Assembly (NCBI RefSeq): GCF_014385095.1
Contig: NZ_JACRTC010000007.1
Span: 37,335 to 101,334 of the forward strand
Direction of reading: 5' to 3'
Source: Zongyangia hominis
GTDB taxonomy: Bacteria > Bacillota > Clostridia > Oscillospirales > Ruminococcaceae
Length of the DNA stretch: 64,000 nucleotides
Part shown: in pieces, positions 49,486 through 58,328 of the stretch
Layout of the letters: each line of letters opens with the position of its first letter
Position numbering within the stretch: the stretch's first letter is position 1
Program-made: the position numbers and the translations under genes
Notes under the pieces: generated by a model
The model's input: the letters and a program-made list of their open reading frames with translations, nothing else
What the model was told of the DNA's origin: nothing
The model's database searches: none

Positions 49486-51585
49486 TTATTGTACGGAAAC
49501 GGGCTGTTTTTCTGCCTTTTTCTTGGGGCCCAGCCACTGATAGGTCGTCTTCTCAATGATCTTGGAGCAAACAATCAGGATGGAGGGCAGCACAAAGAGG
49601 ATGACCAGCATACTGATGAGGGCGCCGCGGGAAATCATCTCGCACAGGCTCTTGATGAGGGCGATCTTGGAGATGACCGCCACCCCCACGTTGGCCCCGA
49701 AGAAGGTAAGTCCGCTGGTGATGATGGATTGGGAGCAGTTTTCCACTGACACCTTGACCGCTTCCAGGGTGGGTAAGCCGTTTTTCCGCTCCTCCCTGAA
49801 CCGGGTGGTCATGAGGATGGCGTAGTCCACCGTGGCGCCGAGCTGAATGGTACCGATGACGATGCTCGCCACAAAGGGGATGGTGGTGCCGGTGAAGTAG
49901 GGCAGGCCCATGTTGATCATGATGGCAAACTCGATAGCCGCCACCAGCAGTACCGGGATGGAACCCGACCGGAAGACGATGGCGATAATCAGGAACACCG
50001 CTAGGATGGAGGTGATGTTGACGTTTTTAAAGTCTTCATCCGCCACCTTGATGAGGTCCTTGGTCATGGCGCCCTCGCCGGTGATAAGGCCGCCGGAATC
50101 GTAGCTTTTGACGATGGTTTCCATCTGGTCGAGCTGATCGTTTTGCTCGGCGGAGGCCGATTTAAAGCTGGAATTGACGAGAATCATTTTCTTGCCGCCA
50201 GCCTCGAAGATCTCCTTGACGTCGTCGGGGATAAATTCTTCCGGGATGCCGGCGCCCAGGAACTTTTCGTAGCCCACCACGCTTTCGATACCGGGCAGCT
50301 TCTCGATTTCGCCGATCATTTCCCGGGTCTTGCTGGAAGAGAGCTGGTCGCTTACCATGACAAAGTGGGTGGTGGTCATGTTAAACTGCTCCTTGAGTTC
50401 GTTGGTCCCCATCACGGCGGTCATGTCCTTGGGGAGTGTGTCCACCAGGTTATAGTAGACATCCGCTTTGGACTGGGCGATGGTGAAGGGCACAAACAGC
50501 ACGAGGAACAGCGCCAGCGTGGCCTTGTAGTGGCGGATGATGAACTGGGTGGCCTTGTGGAGCTTGGGGATGAGCACCTTGTGCTTATATTTGTGGATGG
50601 GCTTATCGAAGAAGAGGATCAGGGCGGGCAGGATGATGATGGTGGAGAGAACCCCCAGCAGCACGCCCTTGGCCATGACGATGCCGATATCCACGCCCAA
50701 GCTCAGGCTCATGGTGCACATGGCCAAGAACCCGGCGATGGTGGTCAGACTGCTTCCGGTGATGGATGCGAAGGTCTTTTGGATGGCGTTTACCATGGCG
50801 TCGTCGCTTTTGAGCCCATTTGCCAGCTCCTCGTCATAGCGGTGGAGCAGGAAGATGGAAAAGTCCATGGTGACACCCAATTGGAGCACCGCGGCCAGCG
50901 CTTTGGTGATGTAGGAAATCTGTCCCAAAAAGATGTTGCTTCCCAGATTGTAAACGATGGGAAAGACGATGCCCAAGAGAAAGATAAAGGGCACCAGGTA
51001 AGATTCCATCCCCAGCGTCAGGATGAGGACGGAGAGGATGACGGCGGTCAGGACATAGAGCGGCATTTCGCTGTCGACTAGGTATTTGGTGTCGGATACA
51101 ATGGCCGACAGCCCGCCGATAAAGCAGTCCTTGCGGAGGATGCCTTCGATTTGGTGGACAGCGTCGATGGTGCTGGCCGCGGCGGCCGCATCCTTAAACT
51201 TGACCATCATGAGGGTCGCGTTCTCCTTGTAGTAGATGGAGCTGATCTCCTCGGGCAGGATTTCCGGCGGTATGGACGGGTCCAGGACGTCGTCCTGCCA
51301 GAGCACATCGCTGACGCCCGGCACCTGCAAGATGTCCTCCTTGAGCTTTAACAGCTCGCTCGTCGGCATGTTCTCCACTGTGATGAGCCCCATGCTGGCC
51401 AAATTAAAGTCATTTTCCAAATACTTCTGGCCCATCATGGATTCCAGTTCCGGCGGCAGGTAGCTGAGGATGTCGTAGTTGACGTAGGTGGCGATGTACC
51501 CCAGTACCGACGGGATGAGCAGCAGCACCGCCACAATGATGACCGCCACCCTGTGCCGGACAATGAATCGTGCGATTCTTTCCAA
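49486..51585 (-). CDS. MMPL/RND family exporter
   Basis: 699 residues in two repeats, each with a membrane helix, an extracytoplasmic domain and about five more helices. GVTMDFSIFLLHRYDEELANG and GATVDYAILMTTRFREERKNG are the matching MMPL helix motifs with the conserved Asp. It exports lipids, drugs or other hydrophobic compounds using the proton gradient. The start is TTG 51585, with AGGAGATG upstream. It is the first gene of a two-gene operon facing tetR, whose operators cover its promoter. Confidence 0.9.
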   Translation of the reverse strand: MERIARFIVRHRVAVIIVAVLLLIPSVLGYIATYVNYDILSYLPPELESMMGQKYLENDFNLASMGLITVENMPTSELLKLKEDILQVPGVSDVLWQDDVLDPSIPPEILPEEISSIYYKENATLMMVKFKDAAAAASTIDAVHQIEGILRKDCFIGGLSAIVSDTKYLVDSEMPLYVLTAVILSVLILTLGMESYLVPFIFLLGIVFPIVYNLGSNIFLGQISYITKALAAVLQLGVTMDFSIFLLHRYDEELANGLKSDDAMVNAIQKTFASITGSSLTTIAGFLAMCTMSLSLGVDIGIVMAKGVLLGVLSTIIILPALILFFDKPIHKYKHKVLIPKLHKATQFIIRHYKATLALFLVLFVPFTIAQSKADVYYNLVDTLPKDMTAVMGTNELKEQFNMTTTHFVMVSDQLSSSKTREMIGEIEKLPGIESVVGYEKFLGAGIPEEFIPDDVKEIFEAGGKKMILVNSSFKSASAEQNDQLDQMETIVKSYDSGGLITGEGAMTKDLIKVADEDFKNVNITSILAVFLIIAIVFRSGSIPVLLVAAIEFAIMINMGLPYFTGTTIPFVASIVIGTIQLGATVDYAILMTTRFREERKNGLPTLEAVKVSVENCSQSIITSGLTFFGANVGVAVISKIALIKSLCEMISRGALISMLVILFVLPSILIVCSKIIEKTTYQWLGPKKKAEKQPVSVQ

Positions 51586-51681
51586 AATACTTCATCTCCT
51601 AGTTGGGCCAATTCCCCCCGGCCCTGATTTGATGAAAGGCTGCAGCGTTTTCTGCAATGCCGGTCAGTGGCAAATCGCCAT

Positions 51682-51791
51682 TGACCATTGGTCATTTGTA
51701 TAATAACACTGGAATGACTGTTCGTCAATATATGAATTGACCAAAAGTCAGTCGTAGATTTCCTGGTTTTTTGTGTATTGACTATTAGTCA
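51682..51791. promoter_or_regulatory. Four TetR-type operators between the exporter and tetR
   Basis: Four 13-bp palindromes share TGAC-N5-GTCA: TGACCATTGGTCA (51682-51694), TGACTGTTCGTCA (51715-51727), TGACCAAAAGTCA (51738-51750) and TGACTATTAGTCA (51779-51791). Sites 1 and 2 lie on the exporter promoter (near the RNA start and on the -35); site 4 lies on the -35 of tetR; site 3 is between. This strongly suggests autoregulation and exporter repression by the adjacent TetR protein. Confidence 0.8.
51700..51728 (-). promoter_or_regulatory. Promoter of the MMPL exporter operon
   Basis: Minus strand TTGACG, 17 bases, TATTAT; overlapped by operator 2 at the -35. Confidence 0.75.
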
Positions 51792-51806
51792 TTTCCGCCT
51801 TATAAT
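51778..51806 (+). promoter_or_regulatory. Promoter of tetR
   Basis: TTGACT, 17 bases, perfect TATAAT; operator 4 covers the -35. Confidence 0.85.
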
Positions 51807-51845
51807 AAGGGTAACCCAACGTTTGGGGCAAAGGAGATGACTTGC

Positions 51846-52448
51846 ATGGCGTTTGATATGATGCAGCAAAAACAGGAGAAAAAACAGAGCCTTGTAGAAT
51901 CCGCCTATGAGTTGTTTCTTCACAAGGGCTTTCAAAAGACCTCCATCGACGAAATTGTCAAAAATGCCAAGGTTGCGAAGGGAACCTTTTATCTCTATTT
52001 CCGGGATAAATCGGATATTATGCAGCACATTGTGCTCCACATCAGCTGCCGGGTACTTAAAGACGCCTACGACAACATGATGGCCAACGACACCGGCGAC
52101 TTTGTGGAAAACATCATCCTGATCGCGGACTTCATCATCAACTACTTCACCAAGAACAAGCTGGTATTACAGATGGTGGAGCGCAACTTCTCCTGGCCCC
52201 TCATCCGGGAGAAGCTGGATGACGAACAATTTTCCGTCCTCAACGACATCCTTGCCAGCTGTTTTTCCCACCCATACCTGGAAGGGCACTCCCAAGACGA
52301 GATTTATAAGCTATTGTTTGTGATCATCGAGCTGTGCGGTTCCATATCCTACACCTCCATCATCATGAACCAACCCGATACCATCGAAAATATGAAGCCC
52401 TTCCTCTACGACATCATCCGGAAAATCCTCCGGAAAGAACCTGCATAG
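51846..52448 (+). CDS. TetR family regulator of the MMPL exporter
   Basis: 200 residues. N-terminal helix-turn-helix: ESAYELFLHKGFQKTSIDEI and then KNAKVAKGTFYLYFRDKSDI, a textbook TetR DNA-binding domain. The helical C-terminal half is the ligand domain. It probably represses itself and the divergent exporter by binding the four TGAC-N5-GTCA sites; the ligand is unknown. ATG 51846 is nine bases after GGAG, while ATG 51837 would abut it. Confidence 0.92.
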   Translation: MAFDMMQQKQEKKQSLVESAYELFLHKGFQKTSIDEIVKNAKVAKGTFYLYFRDKSDIMQHIVLHISCRVLKDAYDNMMANDTGDFVENIILIADFIINYFTKNKLVLQMVERNFSWPLIREKLDDEQFSVLNDILASCFSHPYLEGHSQDEIYKLLFVIIELCGSISYTSIIMNQPDTIENMKPFLYDIIRKILRKEPA

Positions 52449-52481
52449 GCCCTCCATTCCCCCATGGCCGCCTATGCGTCT

Positions 52482-52519
52482 GCAAGCGGGACAGTGAAAG
52501 CTGTCCCGCTTGCTTTTTT
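52482..52519 (+). terminator. Terminator of tetR
   Basis: 13-bp stem gcaagcgggacag / ctgtcccgcttgc, 6-base loop, six T. Confidence 0.93.
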
Positions 52520-52704
52520 GCGGGTGATAGCCGACATCCCTCCCGCCGGTCGTTACCAATTTTTCTACTAAATGTCCGTGGCGGCCGCATATACTGGAAA
52601 GAAAGGGCGCGCCTTTTTCGCGGCTGGCGCCCATCATTTGCTCCCGGCCCTGTTTTGCGGCGGCCATGGGGAGCCGATGGAAACAATGCGGGAGGCGTTT
52701 ATCT

Positions 52705-53256
52705 ATGGATGAAAAGAATCAGAAAAACATGCCGGTGGAGGCACCGCGTCCGGTAGAGCCGGTATCGGCCCCCGAGCCCTATCCACCTATCCGGGTGGAA
52801 AAGCCCAACCGGCGCTATGCTCAGATGCTCAGCGTGGATATGGCATCGGCAAAAAGTGAAATGACCTCTATCACCCAGTATGTCTATCACAGTTGGGTGC
52901 TGCATGGGACTTACGGGGAGGCCGCCCACACTCTGGACCGCATCGCTATGGTGGAAATGCGCCACTTGGACATTCTTGGCCAGCTCATCGTGCTTCTCGG
53001 CGGCGACCCGGTCTATCAGAGCACCCGGCAGAACCGGCGCATCGTCTGGAACGGCGCCATGGTCACCTACCGCAAGCGCTTTACCCAGGCCATCCAGGAC
53101 GACATTGCGCTGGAACAGGCCGCCATTGACCTCTATACCCGGCAGGCCGCCGCTATCCTAGACCCCTATGTTTCCACCATCATCCGACGTATCATCCAAG
53201 ATGAGCTCATTCATTTGAAAATCTTCCGCTCCCTGCTTGAAGAGTACAGCGGATAG
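52705..53256 (+). CDS. Ferritin-like four-helix protein
   Basis: 183 residues. A Pro/Glu-rich tail (about 1-35) precedes a four-helix bundle with repeated carboxylate motifs: SAKSEMTSITQYVYHSW, MVEMRHLDILGQLI (ExxH), DDIALEQAAIDLYTRQA and DELIHLKIFRSLLEE (ExxH). This is the di-iron or di-manganese pattern of the ferritin/rubrerythrin/Mn-catalase group; it could act in metal storage or peroxide defence. ATG 52705 (MDEKNQKNMPVEA) follows GGGAGGCG. No clear promoter -35 was found; TATACT at 52590-52595 may be the -10. Confidence 0.75.
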   Translation: MDEKNQKNMPVEAPRPVEPVSAPEPYPPIRVEKPNRRYAQMLSVDMASAKSEMTSITQYVYHSWVLHGTYGEAAHTLDRIAMVEMRHLDILGQLIVLLGGDPVYQSTRQNRRIVWNGAMVTYRKRFTQAIQDDIALEQAAIDLYTRQAAAILDPYVSTIIRRIIQDELIHLKIFRSLLEEYSG

Positions 53257-53260
53257 GCGA

Positions 53261-53300
53261 TATAAAAAAGACAAAGGCAATTGCCTTTGTCTTTTTTATA
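53261..53300. terminator. Terminator: perfect 40-bp palindrome
   Basis: The 20 bases tataaaaaagacaaaggcaa are followed by their exact reverse complement, with an A-run and T-run at either end. Confidence 0.9.
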
Positions 53301-53391
53301 TTCGTTGTTTACAAAAGGAAACGAATCGATTTCTTCCCCATCCTACACAAGTATTTCATCAACTTTGGGCGAAATTAGTGGAGTTTATCCA

Positions 53392-53420
53392 TTGCCAAGT
53401 GCTGCAAAAGATCCTATAAT
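53392..53420 (+). promoter_or_regulatory. Promoter of the cation/proton antiporter
   Basis: TTGCCA, 17 bases, perfect TATAAT. Confidence 0.75.
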
Positions 53421-53475
53421 AAGTCCATTCGCATTTTTTACCAGTACATATTTAAATAGGAAGGGGACAAACCAT

Positions 53476-54726
53476 ATGAGCTACGACTTTCTGCTCGATC
53501 TGGCCCTCATACTGCTGAGCACCAAGCTTTTCGGACTGCTTACTAAAAAATTCAAGATGCCGCAGGTGGTGGGCGCTCTGGTGGCCGGCCTGGTCCTCGG
53601 CCCGGCCTGTCTGGGATTGCTCACCGAAACGGATTTCATTACCAAGCTCTCCGAGGTGGGCGTCATCATCCTCATGTTCACCGCCGGTTTGGAGACGGAT
53701 ATCCGGGAACTCAAACGCACCGGCAAAGCCTCCTTTGTTGTGGCCCTCATCGGCGTCATCGTGCCCCTCATCGGCGGCTTTGCCGTGGCCTACTTCTTTA
53801 ACCACGAGGGTATCTCCGACGCCACCGCCTCCATTGTGCTCCAAAACGTCTTTATCGGCGTCATCCTCACCGCCACCTCGGTGAGTATCACGGTGGAAAC
53901 CCTCAAAGAGATGGGCAAGCTCAACACCCGCTCGGGCAACACCATCCTAGGCGCCGCCATCATCGACGACATCCTGGGCATCGTGGCGCTGACGGTCATC
54001 ACCAGCCTTGCCGACACCTCGGTCAACATCGGCATCGTACTGCTCAAAATCGTCCTCTTCTTTGTCATTGCCGGCGGTTCCGGCTACTTTATCTACCTGC
54101 TGTTTAACAAGTTCCAGGCCAAGTATCACAAGGATATGCGCCGATTCGTCATCCTCTCTTTTGTGTTCTGCCTGCTCCTTTCCTACGGCGCCGAGCGCTT
54201 CTTTGGCGTGGCGGACATCACCGGCGCTTTCATCGCGGGGCTCATCATCTCCAACACCGAGCGCACCCCCTACATCGCCGCCCGGTTTGAAACCCTCTCT
54301 TACACCTTGCTTTCCCCCATCTTTTTTGCCAGCATCGGCATCAAGGTGGTCCTGCCCGACATGACCCCCTCCATCATCCTCTTCTCGGTGCTACTGGTGG
54401 TCATTGCCATCCTGACCAAGATCGTGGGTTGCGGCTTGGGCGCCAAACTCTGCCGCTTCTCCACCCAGGAATCGGTCCAGATCGGCACCGGCATGGTCTC
54501 CCGCGGCGAGGTGGCGCTGATCGTAGCCACCAAGGGCGCGGCGCTGGGGCTGATGAGCTCGGTCTTCTTCGGGCCCATCATCATCATGGTGGTCATCACC
54601 ACCATTGCCGCCCCCATCCTGTTAAAGCTGGCCTTCCGCCACGACGTCCCCTCCCCCGGGGACGAGCCACCCGATTCCCCGCTCAAAAGCTATGAGCTGC
54701 TCCAAAACGAGACCCCGGGAAAATAA
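53476..54726 (+). CDS. Cation:proton antiporter, CPA2 (KefB/NapA-like) family
   Basis: 416 residues, 12-13 membrane helices. MPQVVGALVAGLVLGPACLG is the conserved helix; EVGVIILMFTAGLETDIREL and GAAIIDDILGIVALTVI (paired Asp of the ion site) are diagnostic of CPA2. It exchanges Na+ or K+ for protons. No nucleotide-binding RCK domain is attached. ATG 53476 follows AGGAAGGGG; the longer reading crosses the promoter. Confidence 0.92.
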   Translation: MSYDFLLDLALILLSTKLFGLLTKKFKMPQVVGALVAGLVLGPACLGLLTETDFITKLSEVGVIILMFTAGLETDIRELKRTGKASFVVALIGVIVPLIGGFAVAYFFNHEGISDATASIVLQNVFIGVILTATSVSITVETLKEMGKLNTRSGNTILGAAIIDDILGIVALTVITSLADTSVNIGIVLLKIVLFFVIAGGSGYFIYLLFNKFQAKYHKDMRRFVILSFVFCLLLSYGAERFFGVADITGAFIAGLIISNTERTPYIAARFETLSYTLLSPIFFASIGIKVVLPDMTPSIILFSVLLVVIAILTKIVGCGLGAKLCRFSTQESVQIGTGMVSRGEVALIVATKGAALGLMSSVFFGPIIIMVVITTIAAPILLKLAFRHDVPSPGDEPPDSPLKSYELLQNETPGK

Positions 54727-54737
54727 CTTCACCGCCA

Positions 54738-54767
54738 AAAAAACAGCCGCGAAAGCGGCTGTTTTTT
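54738..54767 (+). terminator. Terminator of the antiporter gene
   Basis: Stem acagccgc / gcggctgt with a GAAA loop, flanked by A- and T-runs. Confidence 0.9.
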
Positions 54768-54914
54768 GTGTTTCGAACGCGTGAAATGCGCGGGCAGCCT
54801 CGCGCATTGGTCTTTTCCACTGTGCGCTCAAAGAAACGGGAACGCATGGAAATCCAAAAGCCCGAAAGCGCGGACGTCCGCTTTCAGCGGTCGCGACCCG
54901 CGCAGGAGTGTCCG

Positions 54915-54955
54915 AAAAACAGCCCGCGGACCCATTAGGGTCCGCGGGCTGTTTT
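54915..54955 (-). terminator. Terminator of the DUF2871 gene
   Basis: A long stem (cagcccgcggaccc / gggtccgcgggctg), loop atta, flanked by AAAAA on the left, which is the T-run of the minus strand. Confidence 0.85.
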
Positions 54956-54971
54956 GATGTACCGGCACTCG

Positions 54972-55388
54972 CTACTTTTTGAGCGCCCGTTTCCTTAGTA
55001 TGAGGAAAAACCAGATCATGCCCGCCCCTGTCAGGATGTGGCCGATGCCCGCCACCCCCGAGATCGCCGCGTCCATGCCGCTCGATAGGGAGATGGACAG
55101 GGTCTGGGTCACGCCCCGCCACACGAACGCGCCGGTGGTGATTACGACCCCAACATTGTAGAGCCAGAAAAACTTATTGAAACTGCGGTGGGTCGTCAGG
55201 GAAAACTGCTTGCTTAGGAGCAGCACCACCAAAAAGAAGAGCATCCCCAGCAAAAACAGGTGGGTATGGACCACCGACAGGGTGGTCTTCCCGGTAAAGC
55301 CATTCAGTTTCGTAAATTCCCGATAAAAGACGCCGCCCGCCATCGCCGCGATGGCGTAGATAAACGCGGTATTGATAAGCTTTTTCAT
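54972..55388 (-). CDS. DUF2871 membrane protein
   Basis: 138 residues, four helices. LSVVHTHLFLLGMLFFLVVL (His-rich helix) and GVAGIGHILTGAGMIWFFLIL match the DUF2871 family of small membrane proteins; function unknown. Start ATG 55388 (MKKLINTAF) follows GGGGAGG. Single-gene unit with its own promoter and terminator. Confidence 0.85.
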   Translation of the reverse strand: MKKLINTAFIYAIAAMAGGVFYREFTKLNGFTGKTTLSVVHTHLFLLGMLFFLVVLLLSKQFSLTTHRSFNKFFWLYNVGVVITTGAFVWRGVTQTLSISLSSGMDAAISGVAGIGHILTGAGMIWFFLILRKRALKK

Positions 55389-55422
55389 CGCCAAACCTCC
55401 CCAAAGCCATTTTCTTGCTTCC

Positions 55423-55451
55423 ATTGTACCGCAGTGCGCCTAAAATGTCTA
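55423..55451 (-). promoter_or_regulatory. Promoter of the DUF2871 gene
   Basis: Minus strand TAGACA, 17 bases, TACAAT. Confidence 0.65.
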
Positions 55452-55478
55452 CCGTTTTGGTGTTTTTTATAAAATCCG

Positions 55479-55507
55479 TTGCCACTTTTCTTCCCCTGTG
55501 CTACACT
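55479..55507 (+). promoter_or_regulatory. Promoter of the 2-hydroxyacid dehydrogenase
   Basis: TTGCCA, 17 bases, TACACT; about 85 bases of leader. Confidence 0.6.
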
Positions 55508-55598
55508 AAAGCTAGGAAAGCCGCGCATTTTCGCGACGCCCACCGCCCGCGGCAACGGCGGGCCGCATAGAACATTTTGACACAAAGGAAGTAGTAGC

Positions 55599-56546
55599 AT
55601 GAAGATTGTATTGCTCGAACCGCTGGGCGTTTCCCAGCAAGTTTTGGACGCGTGCGCCCAGCCCCTCTTAGACGCGGGCCACACCTTCACCGCCTATCCC
55701 AAGGACACCGACCCCGCTGTGCAGATCGAGCGGGCCAAGGACGCGGATATCATTATGGTGGCCAACATGCCGCTTTCGGGGGAAGTCATCCGCGCCTGCG
55801 AAAGCCTCAAATTCATCGACATCGCCTTCACCGGCGTGGACCATGTGGATCTGGCCGCCGCCAAGGAAAAGGGGGTGGCGGTGAGCAATGCCGCCGGGTA
55901 CTCCACCCAAGCGGTGGCGGAACTGACCCTGTGCATGATGCTCTCTCTTCTGCGCCATGTGCCCCAGGTGGAGGAGCGCTGCCGGGCGGGGATGACCAAG
56001 GAGGGGCTCGTGGGCTGCGAGCTCGCGGGCAAGACGGTGGGCATCATCGGAACCGGCGCCATCGGGCTGCGCACCGCCCAATTGTGCAAAGCTTTCGGCT
56101 GCAAGGTCATCGGCTACGCCCCCCGGCCCAAGGAGGCCGCCGAAGGCATCCTCACCTATGTATCGCTGGAAGAGCTCTTAACCCAGTCGGACATCGTCTC
56201 CCTTCACTGTCCCATCAATGACAGCTCCCGCCATATGATCAGCCGAGAGCGGCTGGCCCTGATGAAACCTTCGGCCCTCCTCATCAATGTGGCCCGGGGC
56301 CCTGTGGTAGATTCCCAAGCCCTGGCCGACGCCCTCAATGCCGGTATCATCGCCGGAGCGGGCATCGACGTCTTTGAAAACGAGTCGCCCCTCCCCGTCG
56401 ACCATCCGCTGCTCCACAGCAAAAACACCCTGGTGACGCCCCATGTGGCCTTTGCCTCCCAGGAATCCATGGCGGCCCGGGCCAAGATCGTCTTTGAGAA
56501 CATCACCCGGTGGCTCGACGGCCATCAGCAGAATATCGTCCTCTAA
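55599..56546 (+). CDS. D-isomer-specific 2-hydroxyacid dehydrogenase
   Basis: 315 residues. NAD-binding GKTVGIIGTGAIGLRTAQL, substrate-binding Arg in NVARGPVVDSQAL, Glu in IDVFENESPLP and His in VTPHVAFAS give the full catalytic set. It interconverts a 2-oxoacid and a D-2-hydroxyacid; glycerate, phosphoglycerate or aryl-lactate are all possible. The absence of an ACT domain and the short length argue against a typical SerA. ATG 55599 follows AAAGGAAG. Confidence 0.9.
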   Translation: MKIVLLEPLGVSQQVLDACAQPLLDAGHTFTAYPKDTDPAVQIERAKDADIIMVANMPLSGEVIRACESLKFIDIAFTGVDHVDLAAAKEKGVAVSNAAGYSTQAVAELTLCMMLSLLRHVPQVEERCRAGMTKEGLVGCELAGKTVGIIGTGAIGLRTAQLCKAFGCKVIGYAPRPKEAAEGILTYVSLEELLTQSDIVSLHCPINDSSRHMISRERLALMKPSALLINVARGPVVDSQALADALNAGIIAGAGIDVFENESPLPVDHPLLHSKNTLVTPHVAFASQESMAARAKIVFENITRWLDGHQQNIVL

Positions 56547-56557
56547 AGGATACGGCC

Positions 56558-56590
56558 AAAGCGGCGCGGAATCTTCCGCGCCGCTTTCTT
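56558..56590. terminator. Bidirectional terminator between dehydrogenase and MATE genes
   Basis: 13-bp stem aaagcggcgcgga / tccgcgccgcttt, loop atct, followed by CTTT. Confidence 0.88.
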
Positions 56591-56597
56591 TGCGTCC

Positions 56598-57989
56598 TTA
56601 AATTTTGTAGCGCGTCCACCGCCCGCTTTTAAAGCGTGTCCAGGTCAGGAAGAAGCGCATGAACTGGTCCACGGCCAGCCCCAGCCAAGCGCCGAAGAGG
56701 CCCAATTGGAGGGGGTAACAGAAGAGCCAACCGCCCCCCGGCCGGATGATGGCCACGCTGATGAGGGAGACGAGGGCCGTATACCGGGTATCCCCCGCGC
56801 CCCGGAGGCATCCGGAGTAGACCACCTGGGAAATTTGCAGGAAGACGACCACGGTGAGTAAAGCCATGATCATGGTCCCATAGCCGAGAATCTCTTCCTC
56901 GCTGGTGAAGAGCCGGAAGATATACCGCCCCACCGAGAGGAAGACCGCCGCCAGGCCGCAGGAAAAGAGCAGTCCGATACGCTGGCACACCTTGCCGTAG
57001 AGCCGGGCTAAATCCGGCCGCTTGGCGCCCAGGTTGCGCCCCACCAGGGCGATGGCCGCCACCGACAGCCCGTCCCCGAAGGAGAAGGAGACGGTGAGCA
57101 GGTTCATACCGATCTGGTGGGCGGCGAAGGCCACCGTGCCCAGCTTTGCCACAATGATGGCGTAGATGAGAAAGCCGATGCGCAGGAATGTCTGCTCGGC
57201 CAAGGTGCTGGAGCCGATGTTGGCGATGGCCTTGAGGGTGGTCTTGTCAAACCGGACGCCGTGGACCACCTTGATGCAGATAAACTGCTCGCTAAAGAGG
57301 ATGGAGCGCACGCTCATGATGAGGGCGCAGATGGTGCCCAACACCGTGGCGATGGCGGCGCCCATGACACCCAGCTTAGGGAAGCCCAAGTTCCCGCCGA
57401 TGAGCAGATAGTTAAAGAGGATATTGACCAGGTTGGAGACGATATTGGTGCGCATGGCGATTTTGGTGTTACCGGCGCCCCGCTGGGCGGCGTTAATCAC
57501 CATGGAGACCGTATTAAACGCCATGCCTCCCATGATGATCTGAAAATAGATCACCGCGTCCCGGTGGGTATCGGGCTGGGATCCGGCAAAGCGGATGATG
57601 GGGTCGGCAAAGATTACACAGACGGCGCTGACCACCACAGTGAGCATCACGGTCAAAAGCAGCGACTGCATCAGCACCTGGTTGGCGCTGCGCCGGTCCT
57701 CCTCCCCCCGCCTGCGGGCCACGATGGCGGACACCGCCACATTCAGCGAGAGGAAGACTGCTAGCCCGATAAATTTGGGCTGGGTGGTGAGGCCCACCGC
57801 CGCGATGGCGTAGTGCCCGAGGCTGCTGACCATCACCGTGTCGATGAGCCCCACCAGCGCCACCAGAAAGGATTCCAGGGTGGAGGGCCAAGCGATTTGG
57901 ATGGTGGACAAAACCGCCTCCCGGTCGGTGGGCAGGGGACCCAAAGGTTCCTGTCCTCCCAGCATCTTGTCGACGCGAAAAAGCCGCAC
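56598..57989 (-). CDS. MATE family efflux transporter (divergent copy)
   Basis: 463 residues, 12 helices in two MatE repeats. PSTLESFLVALVGLIDTVMV begins the first; NAAQRGAGNTKIAMRTNI and SGCLRGAGDTRYTALVSL are the matching RGAGDT motifs of each half. It exports cationic drugs or metabolites using a Na+ or H+ gradient. The start is GTG 57989, with AAAGGAAGGG upstream. It faces the marR operon and has a long, structured leader of about 200 bases. Confidence 0.9.
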   Translation of the reverse strand: MRLFRVDKMLGGQEPLGPLPTDREAVLSTIQIAWPSTLESFLVALVGLIDTVMVSSLGHYAIAAVGLTTQPKFIGLAVFLSLNVAVSAIVARRRGEEDRRSANQVLMQSLLLTVMLTVVVSAVCVIFADPIIRFAGSQPDTHRDAVIYFQIIMGGMAFNTVSMVINAAQRGAGNTKIAMRTNIVSNLVNILFNYLLIGGNLGFPKLGVMGAAIATVLGTICALIMSVRSILFSEQFICIKVVHGVRFDKTTLKAIANIGSSTLAEQTFLRIGFLIYAIIVAKLGTVAFAAHQIGMNLLTVSFSFGDGLSVAAIALVGRNLGAKRPDLARLYGKVCQRIGLLFSCGLAAVFLSVGRYIFRLFTSEEEILGYGTMIMALLTVVVFLQISQVVYSGCLRGAGDTRYTALVSLISVAIIRPGGGWLFCYPLQLGLFGAWLGLAVDQFMRFFLTWTRFKSGRWTRYKI

Positions 57990-58043
57990 AGTATTCCCTT
58001 CCTTTCTTTTTTCTTCTCATCCGGGCTCTCATGCCGGACTACT

Positions 58044-58158
58044 CTGCGGGACGATTCGTCCCGCAGACAAGGCGGCAGGATGTCCCAGCCGGTGCCCCTC
58101 CTAGCGGGGATCTTTCGGAAACAAAACGCAAAAAAAGAGCCGCTATCCGGCTTTTTTG
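58044..58158 (-). promoter_or_regulatory. Structured leader of the divergent MATE gene
   Basis: On the minus strand, about 40 bases after the predicted RNA start, comes a terminator-like hairpin (58128-58158, agccg/cggct between A- and T-runs), then a G+C-rich segment and a perfect 11-bp stem at 58044-58066 (CTGCGGGACGA and its complement), and a CCGG-closed hairpin before the ribosome binding site. This could be an attenuator or an unclassified riboswitch; no known class was recognised. Confidence 0.4.
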
Positions 58159-58204
58159 TGCGGGGTAAAAAGACGCCTCTTTGTTTCTTCCTCGTTCTTT
58201 TCTT

Positions 58205-58233
58205 ATTTTACGTCCGTTTTTCCCCTCGGTCAA
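58205..58233 (-). promoter_or_regulatory. Promoter of the divergent MATE gene
   Basis: Minus strand TTGACC, 17 bases, TAAAAT, about 215 bases before the GTG start. Confidence 0.65.
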
Positions 58234-58260
58234 GGGGCGGCAATGTTCATAAAATATCCA

Positions 58261-58289
58261 TTGACTGAAACTATTATCCGCTATAATAT
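58261..58289 (+). promoter_or_regulatory. Promoter of the marR-ftsH-MATE operon
   Basis: TTGACT at 58261-58266, with TATAAT at 58282 (15-base spacing) or TAATAT at 58284 (17-base spacing). The A+T-rich stretch after it may hold the MarR site. Confidence 0.7.
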
Positions 58290-58328
58290 ATATACGTTAT
58301 AAATAATTGAGATAGGGGGTGTCCTGTT

